A stretch of DNA of 64,000 bases from Helcococcus kunzii ATCC 51366 (GTDB taxonomy: Bacteria; Bacillota; Clostridia; Tissierellales; Peptoniphilaceae), in the NCBI RefSeq assembly GCF_000245755.1, contig NZ_JH601088.1:1786366-1850365 (forward strand), in the 5' to 3' direction. Both the position numbers and the translations under genes were made by a program. How positions within the stretch are numbered: the stretch's first letter is position 1; every line of letters begins with the position of its first letter. Positions 26,967 through 36,164 of the stretch are shown here, piece by piece. The notes beneath the pieces are model-generated. The model had not been told where the DNA came from, searched no databases, and saw nothing but the letters and a program-made list of their open reading frames with translations.

Positions 26967-28277
26967 TTATTTCTTTAATTCAATCCTAATTACCGTATCC
27001 GCATCATTTACTTTATTTCTCGAATTCAAATCTTCTGCCAAATCAATGAAAGTAATATCATAGCTTTTGACAAATAAATTATTGGAAACATGTAATTCAG
27101 AATAATCTCTTAATAAATCAACCCAATTAATTTTTTCCTTTTGAATTTCCACAAGTGGCAGTGGACCAATTGGCTGATCAAAAATGTGCGCATATAAATA
27201 TCTATCTGATTGAGTAAAATAGCCCCATTCCGGCTTATTAAATTCAGCAATGCCGCAGTTATATATCGACTCAGAATTATATTTCATCCATTCCCCAATC
27301 TCCTCCAATATTTTTATACTCTCTTGAGGAATGTTTCCCTTAGCATCTGGCCCAACATTCAACAGCATATTTCCGCCTTTGCTCACACATTCAACCAGCT
27401 TTCTAATCAATCGCTTTGAAGTTTTAAATGAATGGTCATTTGCACTATATCCCCAATTATAGTTCATTGTCAGGCACATTTCCCAAGGAATAAATTCCCC
27501 CTTCTTATTTGTTAGAGGCTTATACGGTAGGACTTGCTCAGGATTTAGAAAATCTCCAGCATATTCAGAAATTTCCTCTTCAATTAGAGATCCCATTGAT
27601 TCTCCAGAAGATTCCAATCTATTATCAATAATAATTTCAGGCTGATGCTTTCTCACCATCTCTATCAATTTTGATGCCTTCCATTTTTCACCAGACATTT
27701 CATCATATGAAAAATCAAACCACATAATGTCAATCTTCCCATAATTTGTCACAATCTCTTCAATCTGATTAAACATATATTTAATATAATTATCAAAATT
27801 TATTTTTTCATCCCTAAAATTCACATTGCCACTCATTGGATGAAACGCATCATCATATTTTGGATAATCCTCATGATTCCAATCTAAAAGGCTATAATAC
27901 AAGCCCGCCTTCATATCTTCCTCTCTACAAGCATCCAAAAATTCCTTCACAATATCTCTTCCAAATTGCGTATTAGTAGACTTGAAATCAGTATACTTCG
28001 AATCAAATAGACAAAATCCATCATGATGCTTCGCCGTCAAAACAACATACTTCATCCCTGCTTGTTTCGCTAATCTCACCCATTTTCTTGCATCAAAATT
28101 TATCGGATTAAACATTTCAAAATATTTATAATACTTTTCCTTTTCAATCCTCTCTCTATTTTGCACCCATTCCCCTCTAGCTGGAATGGCATACAATCCG
28201 AAATGGATAAACATCCCAAATCTTTCATTTCTGAACCATTCAGTCCTTTTCATTATATCTTCATACTTCTGTCCCAT
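26967..28277 (-). CDS. Alpha-L-fucosidase (GH29), intracellular
   Basis: A 436-residue GH29 enzyme: WFRNERFGMFIHFGLYA at the start, KYVVLTAKHHDGFCLFDS (substrate-binding histidines) and IDIMWFDFSYDE, where the aspartate of WFDF is the expected nucleophile. The C-terminal part is short, without the extra carbohydrate-binding domain of secreted forms. It has no signal peptide, so it acts on fucosylated fragments already imported. It removes fucose from host glycans (N-glycan core or mucin ends), which fits the nearby GH85 enzyme. Ribosome site GAGGTG; single gene. Confidence 0.93.
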   Translation of the reverse strand: MGQKYEDIMKRTEWFRNERFGMFIHFGLYAIPARGEWVQNRERIEKEKYYKYFEMFNPINFDARKWVRLAKQAGMKYVVLTAKHHDGFCLFDSKYTDFKSTNTQFGRDIVKEFLDACREEDMKAGLYYSLLDWNHEDYPKYDDAFHPMSGNVNFRDEKINFDNYIKYMFNQIEEIVTNYGKIDIMWFDFSYDEMSGEKWKASKLIEMVRKHQPEIIIDNRLESSGESMGSLIEEEISEYAGDFLNPEQVLPYKPLTNKKGEFIPWEMCLTMNYNWGYSANDHSFKTSKRLIRKLVECVSKGGNMLLNVGPDAKGNIPQESIKILEEIGEWMKYNSESIYNCGIAEFNKPEWGYFTQSDRYLYAHIFDQPIGPLPLVEIQKEKINWVDLLRDYSELHVSNNLFVKSYDITFIDLAEDLNSRNKVNDADTVIRIELKK

Positions 28278-28809
28278 GTCGCACCTCTTTATTTAGTAGT
28301 TGTTTATTTTGTAGTTAACTTCATTATAACGTAATGGGGATATTAATAAAGGGGAATGGAGTTGAAAGGTTGGAATTTTGAATGACCTCCTAACCCCTGA
28401 ACCGCATTTGAGGGAATAAATTATATTTTGTATGGTCCTAATATACCCCCCTACCGTATATTTTAGACCATGCTCAATTTTTTATGGTCCGTATATACCC
28501 CCACCCAGTATATTTGGGACCATAGAATTTCTCAGGATTCATTATTTTTGATTATTATACTTCCCTTTTTCCCCTCAACTCTATAAAACTACTCGCGATT
28601 CAATATGTTAGGGCAATAATATCTGTTAGCTTAATTTCCCTCAACTAAAAATATTCCAAATTAGGCCCCCGGCACATACGAGGGTATTATTGCTGTAAAC
28701 CCTCAAACAAAAAAAAACCGATACACCCCCATTTGTAGCAGTCTTTTTTCAACAGTTCATTTTTACCTACTTGAGGTACCCCCAATGAACCTTTTTTATT
28801 AACTTTGGA
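28278..28809. other. Intergenic region with two-unit hairpin array
   Basis: No gene is supported. Array 4a (28431-28523) is annotated separately. Further left, GAGGGT/ACCCTC (28681-28709) can form a hairpin, and minus-strand GTTCATT/AATGAAC (about 28765-28795) near the end of the downstream surface-protein gene may be its weak terminator. The region also holds unusually C-rich runs (CCCCCG, CCCCCA) for such AT-rich DNA. Confidence 0.5.
28431..28523. repeat. Hairpin array 4a: TATGGTC / GACCATA words, 52-bp period, two units
   Basis: TATGGTCC occurs at 28431 and 28483 (52 bp apart), with (G)GACCAT partners at 28466 and 28518 (52 bp apart). Inside each unit ATATACCCCC and GTATATTT form a second, inner inverted pair. 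The same word and inner CCCC/GGGG design recur at 61961-62260. Confidence 0.85.
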
Positions 28810-31023
28810 CTATTTTCTTTCTTTTGATTTGTGGTTTATTGAAACAAATAGTAGGATAACTGAGATGCCACCAAGTGCAACAAATGTCCAAATTCCATTA
28901 TCGCCTGTGTTTGGATTGTTTTTATTGTTGTTTATAGGAACAATTTCTTTATTTGTTTCTTTATCTGTTTCATTTTCCTTTGTTTCTTCAAAATTTACTG
29001 TTTCTACTTCTTTTGGTGTTTCTAATTCTGTTTCTGTCTCAACTACGGTTTCTTCTTCCGTTTCTATATTTGTTTCGACTTCTGTTTCATTCACAGTTTC
29101 TTCTTCTGTTTCTTTTTCTGTTTCATCTACAGCTTCTTCATGGTACAGCCAACCCAATTTCATTGCACGGGATTTTGCACCATCCATAAACCAGTATGTT
29201 GGTAGATAGTTATTAATTGCTTTTTTAGCTATTGCAAATCCTTCATTGTTTTCTGTCACATCAAAGTCTGCTGGAGCTTTATAATATGAAGTGTCTGGAT
29301 GGGTTGTGCCATTAAAGGTAATTTTTGCTAAGGTATTATTTCTACCATTATCTGCATGTGCCCATAAAGCATTGGTTGGTTCGTTGTAGTCAAGACCCAT
29401 AACCATTCCCATTCCTGTATCGATTTGGGAGACTAATGCAATAGAACCATTTTCTGATAATGCAAAAGCATATATAAATCCATCATTTTCAACGCCCACC
29501 AAGAATAGACCATTATTTAGTGTAGAGTAATCTGAAGCTACATAAGGCATATCTGTATGGAAGTCAATAATATTTCCTTCTAACACTTCGTTTGGTATCC
29601 ATTCTACAGCTTCTATTCCTTCATTATTTGGCACTTTGTAATCGGCCATGCCTCTGTTTTTTCTAGCATTATCAATTATTTCTGTAAGATCCCATTCTCT
29701 GATAGTTTTCAAACTGTCTGTAGTTGAATTTGGATCAACTTGTAGAATGATATTTCTGTTTTCCGCCTTAAATGAATTATCTCTTTCTGCCGCAATAAAT
29801 AGATTGCCTTGTGAATCTGCTGTGATGCCCTCTGCATCTGGACCTGCAGCACCAGGATTATTTATATCTTTCATAAATGAAACAATTTTTCCAGATTCCC
29901 AGCCTTCGTCAATGGTAGGCATTCCATCGATGCCAATTGTCATTTTCCAAACTTTCGCTGTACCGTTGTCAACCGCCCACAATGTGTCACCAACGATATC
30001 TAAACCTGATGAATCAGATAAAAATTTAGGTTTTTCATCAACATATTCAAATGTTTGTTTTCCTGGGAATGGTAAACGGTCTAGTTCAGGAAGGATTGGT
30101 TCTTCTACTTCTTCAGCGTCTTTATTTGGCATTCCCTTTGTAAGTGGCACATCCTTAAATAATCCTATACCATCAGGGATTCTTGATAGACCGCCTTTTG
30201 CATGTACTTCCCATGCATGTTTATCTTTTATAACATTTTGTGCATCATATAGATAAACCGCATCTGAGCTACCAAGTCCAAAGCTGAAATGTTTGATATC
30301 TCCAGGAATGTCACCTTCAAATACGAAGAAACCTTTTGGTTCAATTATTGTGCCTTCTGGAAGAGGAATGGAATAATGTGTTTCATCATTTGTATCTATG
30401 TCACTTATTCTCCATCCTGAAATATCAACACTTTCATTCCCTTTATTGTAGATTTCAACCCAATCTCTATCAGAATTTGTAGATTCAATTTCATTGATAA
30501 CTACATCATTTGAAGTTTCAATATAATTGAATTTTCCCATTGTATTAGGAAAATCAGCAAATTCTCCTATAGCATCCGGCACTCTTGAATAAGTTTCGTT
30601 AGCATGTGCTGTCCAGCTATATTGGTCTATGATATTTCCATCTTTGTCTAATAAAGTCGCTTCGTCTTTCTTACCTAATCCAAAATTGAATTGTTCACCT
30701 TCCTTAAAGACGACCATTTGTCTGGGTTCTAGCATTGTACCCGCTGCTAATGGCACCACATCTTCTGAATGTTTTTCAGGATCATTATCCATGATATACC
30801 AACCTGAAATATCAATAGTTTCTTCCCCATTATTTATAATTTCAACATAATCAGGGAAAGTATCACTATTTGATTCGATTTCATTAATTTTAACTGATAT
30901 CTCTTTTTTTGATTCAGTTTCTCCATTTGTCTCTTGATTTTCCGCTTCAACATTATATGGTACAAATGTCAAAAGCATTAAAAATGCCAATAGCACACTA
31001 GCAATTCTATTTTTATTATACAT
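28810..31023 (-). CDS. Sortase-anchored surface protein with two lamin-tail domains
   Basis: A 737-residue cell-wall protein. The ATG at 31023 follows AGGAGAGACT and opens a signal peptide (to about PYNVEA); the longer frame has no good ribosome site. Two lamin-tail (LTD) domains follow (IKINEIESNSDTFPDYVEI..DISGWYI; VVINEIESTNSDRDWVEI..DISGWRI), then a propeller-like region (SGLDIVGDTLWAVDNGTAKVW, GPDAEGITADSQGNLFIAAE) recalling esterase-like/SdiA-regulated folds. A long Glu/Thr-rich stalk leads to the sorting signal NPNTGD, a membrane segment and a KSKERK tail. NPxTG instead of LPxTG recurs in the shifted tail of the PL8 lyase, so the local sortase may prefer it. Binding partner unknown. 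Confidence 0.85.
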   Translation of the reverse strand: MYNKNRIASVLLAFLMLLTFVPYNVEAENQETNGETESKKEISVKINEIESNSDTFPDYVEIINNGEETIDISGWYIMDNDPEKHSEDVVPLAAGTMLEPRQMVVFKEGEQFNFGLGKKDEATLLDKDGNIIDQYSWTAHANETYSRVPDAIGEFADFPNTMGKFNYIETSNDVVINEIESTNSDRDWVEIYNKGNESVDISGWRISDIDTNDETHYSIPLPEGTIIEPKGFFVFEGDIPGDIKHFSFGLGSSDAVYLYDAQNVIKDKHAWEVHAKGGLSRIPDGIGLFKDVPLTKGMPNKDAEEVEEPILPELDRLPFPGKQTFEYVDEKPKFLSDSSGLDIVGDTLWAVDNGTAKVWKMTIGIDGMPTIDEGWESGKIVSFMKDINNPGAAGPDAEGITADSQGNLFIAAERDNSFKAENRNIILQVDPNSTTDSLKTIREWDLTEIIDNARKNRGMADYKVPNNEGIEAVEWIPNEVLEGNIIDFHTDMPYVASDYSTLNNGLFLVGVENDGFIYAFALSENGSIALVSQIDTGMGMVMGLDYNEPTNALWAHADNGRNNTLAKITFNGTTHPDTSYYKAPADFDVTENNEGFAIAKKAINNYLPTYWFMDGAKSRAMKLGWLYHEEAVDETEKETEEETVNETEVETNIETEEETVVETETELETPKEVETVNFEETKENETDKETNKEIVPINNNKNNPNTGDNGIWTFVALGGISVILLFVSINHKSKERK

Positions 31024-31157
31024 AGTCTCTCCTTTATATTTAGTCGCTATTTTAATATTAACCAATAAATATAAAAACTATGTTTGGTCTATGTTAATTC
31101 TATGTAAACTGCCATTTAGAAAAGGAGAAATTAAAAATTTCTCCCTAATATATATAA

Positions 31158-32330
31158 CTAAGCTAAATATTCTTTAATTTGTGCCACATCTTTATCACCT
31201 CTGCCTGAAAGAGTGACTATAATTATTTTGTCTTTATCTAATTTTGGCGCTAATTTTATAGCCTTCGCCAAAGCATGAGAGCTTTCTATCGCAGGGATTA
31301 TCCCTTCTACTTTTGACAATAGTAAAAATGCTTCAACCGCCTCATCATCTGTAGCATAACTATATCTCACCCTATTTGTATCATTTAGGAATGCATGCTG
31401 TGGTCCAACGCCAGGATAGTCCAACCCAGCCGAAATGGAATACACTTTGGAAACTGAGCCATCCTCTTCAAATAGGGCTTTTGTCCTCATGCCATCAATT
31501 ATGCCAATCTTGCCTTTTGCCATTGCTGCTGCATGTTCGTTAGTTTCTATTCCCTTTCCCGCAGCTTCTACTCCAATTAAATTCACTTCTTCATTTTCTA
31601 AATATTCTGAAAATGAACCAATTGCATTTGAGCCACCTCCTACACAGGCAATGACATAATCTGGAAGTCTTCCTTCTTTTTCTAATATTTGTCTTTTTGA
31701 TTCTACACTAATAATTTTTTGAAACTCGCGAACGATAGTCGGATATGGATGAGGACCTACAGCAGAACCCAACACATAAAATGCATCTAAATCACTAGTC
31801 CATGCTTCAAACGCTCCATCCACCGCTTCTTTTAATGTTTGATTGCCATGAGTCATACTATGGACCTTTGCTCCCATCATTTCCATTCTAAAGACGTTTA
31901 ATTCCTGTCTTTTAATATCAACGGCACCCATATAAATATCACATTCCATTCCAAATTTTGCCGCTAATGCTGCTGTTGCAACGCCATGTTGTCCTGCGCC
32001 TGTTTCAGCAATTATCCTAGTTTTTCCCATTCTCTTTGCAAGTAAAATTTGTCCCAACACATTATTTATCTTATGTGATCCTAAATGGTTCAAATCCTCT
32101 CTTTTTAGATAAATTTTCGCTCCATTTAAATGCTCTGTCAGTGATTCTGCAAAGTATAAAGGGGTTTCTCTACCAGAATATTCCTTCAAATAATAATTGT
32201 ATTCATTGATAAAATCCTCATCATTAATATATCTCTTAAAAGCAGTTTCTAAATCATCACATAATTTTTTTATCTCTTCTGTTACAAATGCTCCACCAAA
32301 TATTCCAAAATATCCTACTCCATTACCCAT
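31158..32330 (-). CDS. trpB: Tryptophan synthase beta chain
   Basis: A 390-residue PLP enzyme: [16 protein letters not shown] carries the PLP lysine, [12 protein letters not shown] the catalytic-loop region and GGGSNAIG the phosphate cradle. TrpB joins indole and serine to make tryptophan. No trpA or other trp genes surround it, so it may act alone on scavenged indole, plausible in a polymicrobial host niche. It follows an attenuator-type leader containing a tryptophan codon. Confidence 0.96.
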   Translation of the reverse strand: MGNGVGYFGIFGGAFVTEEIKKLCDDLETAFKRYINDEDFINEYNYYLKEYSGRETPLYFAESLTEHLNGAKIYLKREDLNHLGSHKINNVLGQILLAKRMGKTRIIAETGAGQHGVATAALAAKFGMECDIYMGAVDIKRQELNVFRMEMMGAKVHSMTHGNQTLKEAVDGAFEAWTSDLDAFYVLGSAVGPHPYPTIVREFQKIISVESKRQILEKEGRLPDYVIACVGGGSNAIGSFSEYLENEEVNLIGVEAAGKGIETNEHAAAMAKGKIGIIDGMRTKALFEEDGSVSKVYSISAGLDYPGVGPQHAFLNDTNRVRYSYATDDEAVEAFLLLSKVEGIIPAIESSHALAKAIKLAPKLDKDKIIIVTLSGRGDKDVAQIKEYLA

Positions 32331-32449
32331 ATTGATTACCTCTCTTTGATTTTAGTTCTGCAATATTTTACGTATTACAAATTCCTCTAGCTATTAAACT
32401 CCATTAAAAAATGACCATCTATCTTCCCGAAGGATTTTGTGGTCAATTG

Positions 32450-32479
32450 AAAAAGACCACTTAGTTAATCTAAGTGGCC
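32450..32479 (-). terminator. Attenuator terminator before trpB
   Basis: GGCCACTTAG and CTAAGTGGTC pair around a TTAA loop, followed by five T on the minus strand, 120 bp before trpB. The upstream arm CCACTTAG can instead pair with CTATGTGG (7 of 8 bases) located about 30 nt earlier, giving an alternative antiterminator. Confidence 0.8.
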
Positions 32480-32482
32480 GAG

Positions 32483-32575
32483 TTTAATTTTATGGTAACC
32501 ACATAGATACAATTAGTCCACGTTGAATGAACGGTTGCATCTATGCAAAAAATGCATTATACAACCTGTATCTAG
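32483..32575 (-). promoter_or_regulatory. Structured trp leader RNA (antiterminator and sequestering stems)
   Basis: After the leader peptide, TAGATACA (overlapping its stop codon) can pair with TGTATCTA, enclosing a hairpin GGTTG..CAACC with GCAT/TGCA inside. CTATGTGG, which overlaps the 3' side of the outer helix, is the strand able to pair with the terminator arm. Thus the outer helix and the antiterminator exclude each other, as attenuation requires. Because the outer helix begins at the peptide stop codon, a ribosome stalled there would free CTATGTGG. Confidence 0.6.
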
Positions 32576-32607
32576 TTTTGCCAACCTTTATTAAATAATA
32601 CTGTCAT
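32572..32607 (-). CDS. Putative tryptophan leader peptide (11 residues)
   Basis: ATG with the ribosome site AAAGGAGTG 7 nt upstream encodes MTVLFNKGWQN followed by TAG. A single Trp codon lies three codons before the stop. Position, ribosome site and the downstream mutually exclusive stems point to a regulatory leader peptide for trpB. A single Trp is unusual for stalling on uncharged tRNA and instead recalls arrest peptides such as TnaC, though the sequence itself is unlike TnaC. Confidence 0.65.
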   Translation of the reverse strand: MTVLFNKGWQN

Positions 32608-32668
32608 AATAATACACTCCTTTGTTTTTGTTAAATACAATATACTACTTTAGGAAACCCTTGTCAAG

Positions 32669-33328
32669 CTAATCTAAATATTTTGACGCTTCTCGAATGG
32701 TTAGATTTGATAATCCCTCTTTATTTTCTAAAATGAAGTCAGACACCCATTTAGAATCAGTTTTAGAATACTCTCTTAACGCCCATCCCATTGCCTTATT
32801 TATGAAAAACTCAGTTTGATTTAGATTATTCTTCAATATCTTTTCTAATAGAATCGTATTAGTTTTATCTTTTCTTGGTCTTTGATGGTTAATAGCTACC
32901 CTTCTAAGCCAAAAATTTTCATCCTCTGACCATTTAAGCATCTCTTCGTCTATATAGTCGCTTGGAAAATTTATGCTTCCTATAGTCTGATCTAAGCTGT
33001 CTACGGTATCCCACCAAGATTTTGTAATTACCAAATCTTTGAGTTTTTCTAAATCTTCTTCCACCAAGAATTTCTTCATTGCTCTTAAATAATCACAAGC
33101 TAAATATTGAAATTCCCTCTCAGTTAAGGTCCACAATTTTTCAACAAAACCCCAATCTATACGCTTTGTTTTCTTCGCTTCTTTTATAAACTCTTTAGAA
33201 ATTTCTTTTCTTTTTGGAGACTTTATACCTAAAAACTCAAACCTATTTCTCATATATTTAGCCATCGGTTCTGCTAATTCTTCATTTCCATTCTCATAAA
33301 AAATTTGAATAATTTCCTTAGCGTTCAT
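32669..33328 (-). CDS. AlkD-like DNA alkylation repair protein (HEAT-repeat glycosylase)
   Basis: A 219-residue all-helical protein matching the DNA_alkylation/AlkD family: GIKSPKRKEISKEF near the start, WDTVDSLDQTIG in the middle (the aspartate of this WDxVD block contacts the lesion) and FWLRRVAINHQRP, then EFFINKAMGWALREYSK. AlkD removes 3- and 7-alkyl purines without flipping the base. The length is slightly below the usual 230-240. No signal peptide. Start ATG 33328 with a GGAGGAAAAT ribosome site; stands alone. Confidence 0.9.
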   Translation of the reverse strand: MNAKEIIQIFYENGNEELAEPMAKYMRNRFEFLGIKSPKRKEISKEFIKEAKKTKRIDWGFVEKLWTLTEREFQYLACDYLRAMKKFLVEEDLEKLKDLVITKSWWDTVDSLDQTIGSINFPSDYIDEEMLKWSEDENFWLRRVAINHQRPRKDKTNTILLEKILKNNLNQTEFFINKAMGWALREYSKTDSKWVSDFILENKEGLSNLTIREASKYLD

Positions 33329-33408
33329 AAATTTTCCTCCAAACCATTATCAAAAACCCTAACATCAGCAAAATAGCTGCAAATTTATTGCAGCCATGTC
33401 TTCAAATA

Positions 33409-34071
33409 TTAATCAACAAATTCCACCACTTCGTTGAAATTTCTTCTCTTTTTAGGTGTTATTTCTTCATTTCTATAACCAACACCTAACATTACTGATG
33501 GTTCATATTCATTCGTATCGATTATATTATTTTCTTCCAAAATCTCTATTAATGCTGAATGAATAAATCCTTCAATCGCAACACAGTCTAAATCTAAAGA
33601 GGCTGCTGCATTCATCATATTCGCTAAAGGTATGAATGTTTGCCTTCTCGCCCATTCATTTACATCATCTTCACTCTCTAGCTCCAACATACCTTCTTGG
33701 AATCCCTTAAATGCTTGTGTTACAGGTGATTCCGGATCATATTCAAATCCTAAAACATCCTCTACAATATGCACAACATGTTCGCTGGTATAATTTACAT
33801 TCTTTTTATATAAAATAATAATAAGTTCAGCATTACCATTTAGAGTATTTCTCGCTCCTGGTGCAATATCGTAGATTTCTCTTCTTAATTCAAAATTACG
33901 AATAACTAAAAACTTCCATGGCTCATAACCAAATGATGACGGTGATAATCTTCCTACCTCAAGAATTGTTCTTAAATCATCTTCTGAAACCTTTCTTTCA
34001 GCATCAAATGCCTTTGTGGCATATCTTCTATTTGAAATGTCCAAAATCTCAAATTGGCTGAATTTCTCCAT
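33409..34071 (-). CDS. Nitroreductase-family NAD(P)H oxidoreductase
   Basis: A 220-residue FMN enzyme of the NfsB-like group: NRRYATKAFDAERKVSEDDLRTILEVGRLSPSSFGYEPWKFLVI gives the N-terminal FMN phosphate-binding arginines, and the middle has FIPLANMMNAAASLDLDCVAIEGF. It reduces nitro compounds or quinones using NAD(P)H; the physiological substrate is unknown. It is followed by a hairpin GCTGCA/TGCAGC (33375-33393), a possible weak terminator. It is not part of the glycosaminoglycan operon, which ends at 34239. Confidence 0.88.
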   Translation of the reverse strand: MEKFSQFEILDISNRRYATKAFDAERKVSEDDLRTILEVGRLSPSSFGYEPWKFLVIRNFELRREIYDIAPGARNTLNGNAELIIILYKKNVNYTSEHVVHIVEDVLGFEYDPESPVTQAFKGFQEGMLELESEDDVNEWARRQTFIPLANMMNAAASLDLDCVAIEGFIHSALIEILEENNIIDTNEYEPSVMLGVGYRNEEITPKKRRNFNEVVEFVD

Positions 34072-34191
34072 ACTTCCCCCTAAATATATATTATATTAAT
34101 ATTATATAATATATTGAGGAAAATAGTAATTTATATTAATAAAACTTTATTTCTAGAAGTGGAATTATCAAAAAGCTATTTTTTCAAATAG

Positions 34192-34233
34192 AAAAAAAGC
34201 AAAAAGTGAAAATTTTCTACTTCTTGCTTTTTT
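34192..34233 (-). terminator. Terminator of the glycosaminoglycan operon
   Basis: On the minus strand AAAAAGCAAGAAGTAGAAAA pairs with TTTTC..TTTTTGCTTTTT immediately after the aldolase stop codon, with a run of T. It closes the long operon that begins at 46428. Confidence 0.8.
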
Positions 34234-34238
34234 ATTTT

Positions 34239-34874
34239 CTATAATCTATTTCTCTTAATTACATTCATAGTTTCTTTAGATATTTGTGTTATTTTGTTAA
34301 AATCACTATTTTTAATTAAGTCACTTGGACAAACCCAAGATCCTCCAACAGCAATAATTTTATCAAAATTTATATATTCCTCAAGATTGTCTAAATTTAT
34401 ACCTCCAGTAGGAATAAATTTAATTTTTGAAAATGGTGAAGATAATGATTTTATAGTTTTTAAACCACCATAATTTTCTGCTGGAAAAAATTTTACAACC
34501 TCACAACCTAATTGTATTGCTTTTGTTATTTCAGTTGGAGTTACTGCTCCAGGAACAATTGGGATCCCTAATTCTTTTGACTTTTTAACCACATTCTCAT
34601 CTAATCCTGGTGAAACAATAAATTTAGCACCCACATTATATGCTCTCTCTAAATCTTCAATGGACAGAATTGTACCAGCGCCAACAATCATTTCAGGCAT
34701 ATTGTCAGATATAATCTTTATCGCTTTTTCTGCTCCATCTGTTCTAAAGGTTATTTCCATTATTTTTATTCCACCATCTAACAATGCTTCAGCAAGAGGA
34801 ATAGATTTCTTATAATCATCCACAACTATTACTGGAACAATACCACACTTTTTTATTTCATTTAAAACATTCAT
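34239..34874 (-). CDS. kdgA: 2-keto-3-deoxy-6-phosphogluconate (KDPG/KHG) aldolase
   Basis: A 211-residue class I aldolase: VGAGTI, PGLDENVV, IPIVPGAVTPTEI, VVKFFPAENYGG with the Schiff-base lysine in VKFFPAE, and IPTGGI near the phosphate site. It cleaves KDPG to pyruvate and glyceraldehyde-3-phosphate, the last step for uronate released from glycosaminoglycan disaccharides. It is the last gene of the operon, just before the terminator. A second aldolase of the same family at 53856 belongs to the galactonate-type operon and is only moderately similar. Confidence 0.93.
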   Translation of the reverse strand: MNVLNEIKKCGIVPVIVVDDYKKSIPLAEALLDGGIKIMEITFRTDGAEKAIKIISDNMPEMIVGAGTILSIEDLERAYNVGAKFIVSPGLDENVVKKSKELGIPIVPGAVTPTEITKAIQLGCEVVKFFPAENYGGLKTIKSLSSPFSKIKFIPTGGINLDNLEEYINFDKIIAVGGSWVCPSDLIKNSDFNKITQISKETMNVIKRNRL

Positions 34875-34916
34875 ATTCTTGTATCAATTAAAGATAATTA
34901 ATTGAAACTCCTTTTT

Positions 34917-35342
34917 TTAAATTCCATCGTCAAAAATTTCATTTTCTTTATCCTGGTTTAAATTAGAAATTTTATCTATACTTTCTTTCCCACATTCTAT
35001 AACTGAATCGACTAATTGATCTATAGATTCTATTGATGTTCTTGAAAGGAAAAACTCAATTAACATGGCTACATTTACCCCCGTTATCATTTGACAATTC
35101 TCTTTTTCGATAACGAAAGGAAATGCTAAATTAAAAGGAGTTCCACCTTTTAAATCGACCATTACTATAACAGAGTTATTATCCCCTAAAATTTCTTTTT
35201 TTAAGTTCGATTTCAATTCTTCTAAATCACATCCATCAGTAAAATCTAATGATACTACATTGTCTTGTTTACCAGCAATCATCTCCGCTGATTCTAATAA
35301 TTCTTTTGCTGATTTTCCATGTGTACATATTACTAATTTCAT
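34917..35342 (-). CDS. PTS EIIA component, mannose family
   Basis: A 141-residue EIIA of the mannose/N-acetylgalactosamine family: VICTHGKSAKELLESAEMI holds the phosphorylated histidine (His8), and VMVDLKGGTPFNLAFPF is the family signature. It accepts phosphate from HPr and hands it to the EIIB at 44737, so it completes the four-part transporter although its gene is 9 kb away at the other end of the operon. Confidence 0.94.
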   Translation of the reverse strand: MKLVICTHGKSAKELLESAEMIAGKQDNVVSLDFTDGCDLEELKSNLKKEILGDNNSVIVMVDLKGGTPFNLAFPFVIEKENCQMITGVNVAMLIEFFLSRTSIESIDQLVDSVIECGKESIDKISNLNQDKENEIFDDGI

Positions 35343-35349
35343 AAATCCT

Positions 35350-36138
35350 CTATTTCAATTCTTGCCCATAAACCATTATTTGTGTTAATGCTGGAAAGGG
35401 AGAATCATCTTCATTTTTTACCAATTTGTCAAATTTTATCCATTCTATATTTCTTTCGTCTATATTAAAAACTTGTTCTTCCAATCTTTTTTCAAATTTA
35501 ATAATCTCTTCAGACCCATCAGAAAAAGTGATTGTTCCTTGTGTCCAATAACTATCATGTGGATAGTCACCTCTTAATACAAAACCTAACTTGTTAACTT
35601 TAATTTTTCGTCCAAAATTTATTGTTAAACACGCATTTGGGTCTTTGTTTATTCCCCAAGATTGATAAGGATAAGCTCCATGTCCATCATTTGTTAACAT
35701 ACCATCAATTGCATTTAGTGCAAAAAATGTCGATTCATTTCTAGTTTCTACATTTGCACTAGCATGTGGGTATGAGCCATTTTCAAAAGTTTGATCATGT
35801 GTATTTAATGCCATATTTCTATAAGAATAAATCTCTTTAGTTGTCATATATCTTACTGACATACAATTTCTAAATGATCTAAACATGGTTGATGGAAAAG
35901 CCGATTTTTCTGGATAAATTTTTATCTTGTATTCCCAGGTCTTGTTAGGGATGTAAATAAATGATTCTTCTTTTGTTGCATCAAACTTAACAGCTAAATG
36001 ATTCAATGGTGACTCAGATTCTATTCTGATTATATAACCATCTTCATATCTATCTTTAAAACCTAACCATAAATTATCTTTTCCAGAAATAGTTTTTAAC
36101 GTTTCTCTTTCTTGATTTAACAAAGAAATCTTAAGCAT
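35350..36138 (-). CDS. Conserved protein of glycosaminoglycan loci, probable carbohydrate-binding beta-sandwich
   Basis: A 262-residue cytoplasmic protein without signal peptide. The C-terminal half (ASANVETRNESTFFALNAIDGMLTNDGHGAYPYQSWGINKDPNACLTINFGRKIKVNKLGFVLRGD) resembles a discoidin/F5-8C-like galactose-binding fold: a name-and-date-like DG box, then strands ending in SDGSEEIIKF. The N-terminal half looks like another beta domain. I do not know its function. It lies between kduD and the EIIA gene, 7 bp from the latter, so it probably handles an imported disaccharide or its uronate. An enzyme role cannot be excluded; the conserved YPHDSYW and NGSYPHAS histidines are worth testing. Confidence 0.6.
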   Translation of the reverse strand: MLKISLLNQERETLKTISGKDNLWLGFKDRYEDGYIIRIESESPLNHLAVKFDATKEESFIYIPNKTWEYKIKIYPEKSAFPSTMFRSFRNCMSVRYMTTKEIYSYRNMALNTHDQTFENGSYPHASANVETRNESTFFALNAIDGMLTNDGHGAYPYQSWGINKDPNACLTINFGRKIKVNKLGFVLRGDYPHDSYWTQGTITFSDGSEEIIKFEKRLEEQVFNIDERNIEWIKFDKLVKNEDDSPFPALTQIMVYGQELK

Positions 36139-36164
36139 ATGCTCTCCTTATTAGAACTATTTGT

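Noticed and set aside
28805..29209. Long plus-strand frames opposite the lamin-tail protein, very rich in Ser/Val
   Set aside because: They are the antisense of the Glu/Thr-rich stalk (a codon-composition effect), with no ribosome site or family.
34239..34874. Functional redundancy with the aldolase at 53856
   Set aside because: Both belong to the KDPG-aldolase family, but each sits in its own operon with a distinct sugar-acid pathway, so they were annotated separately.
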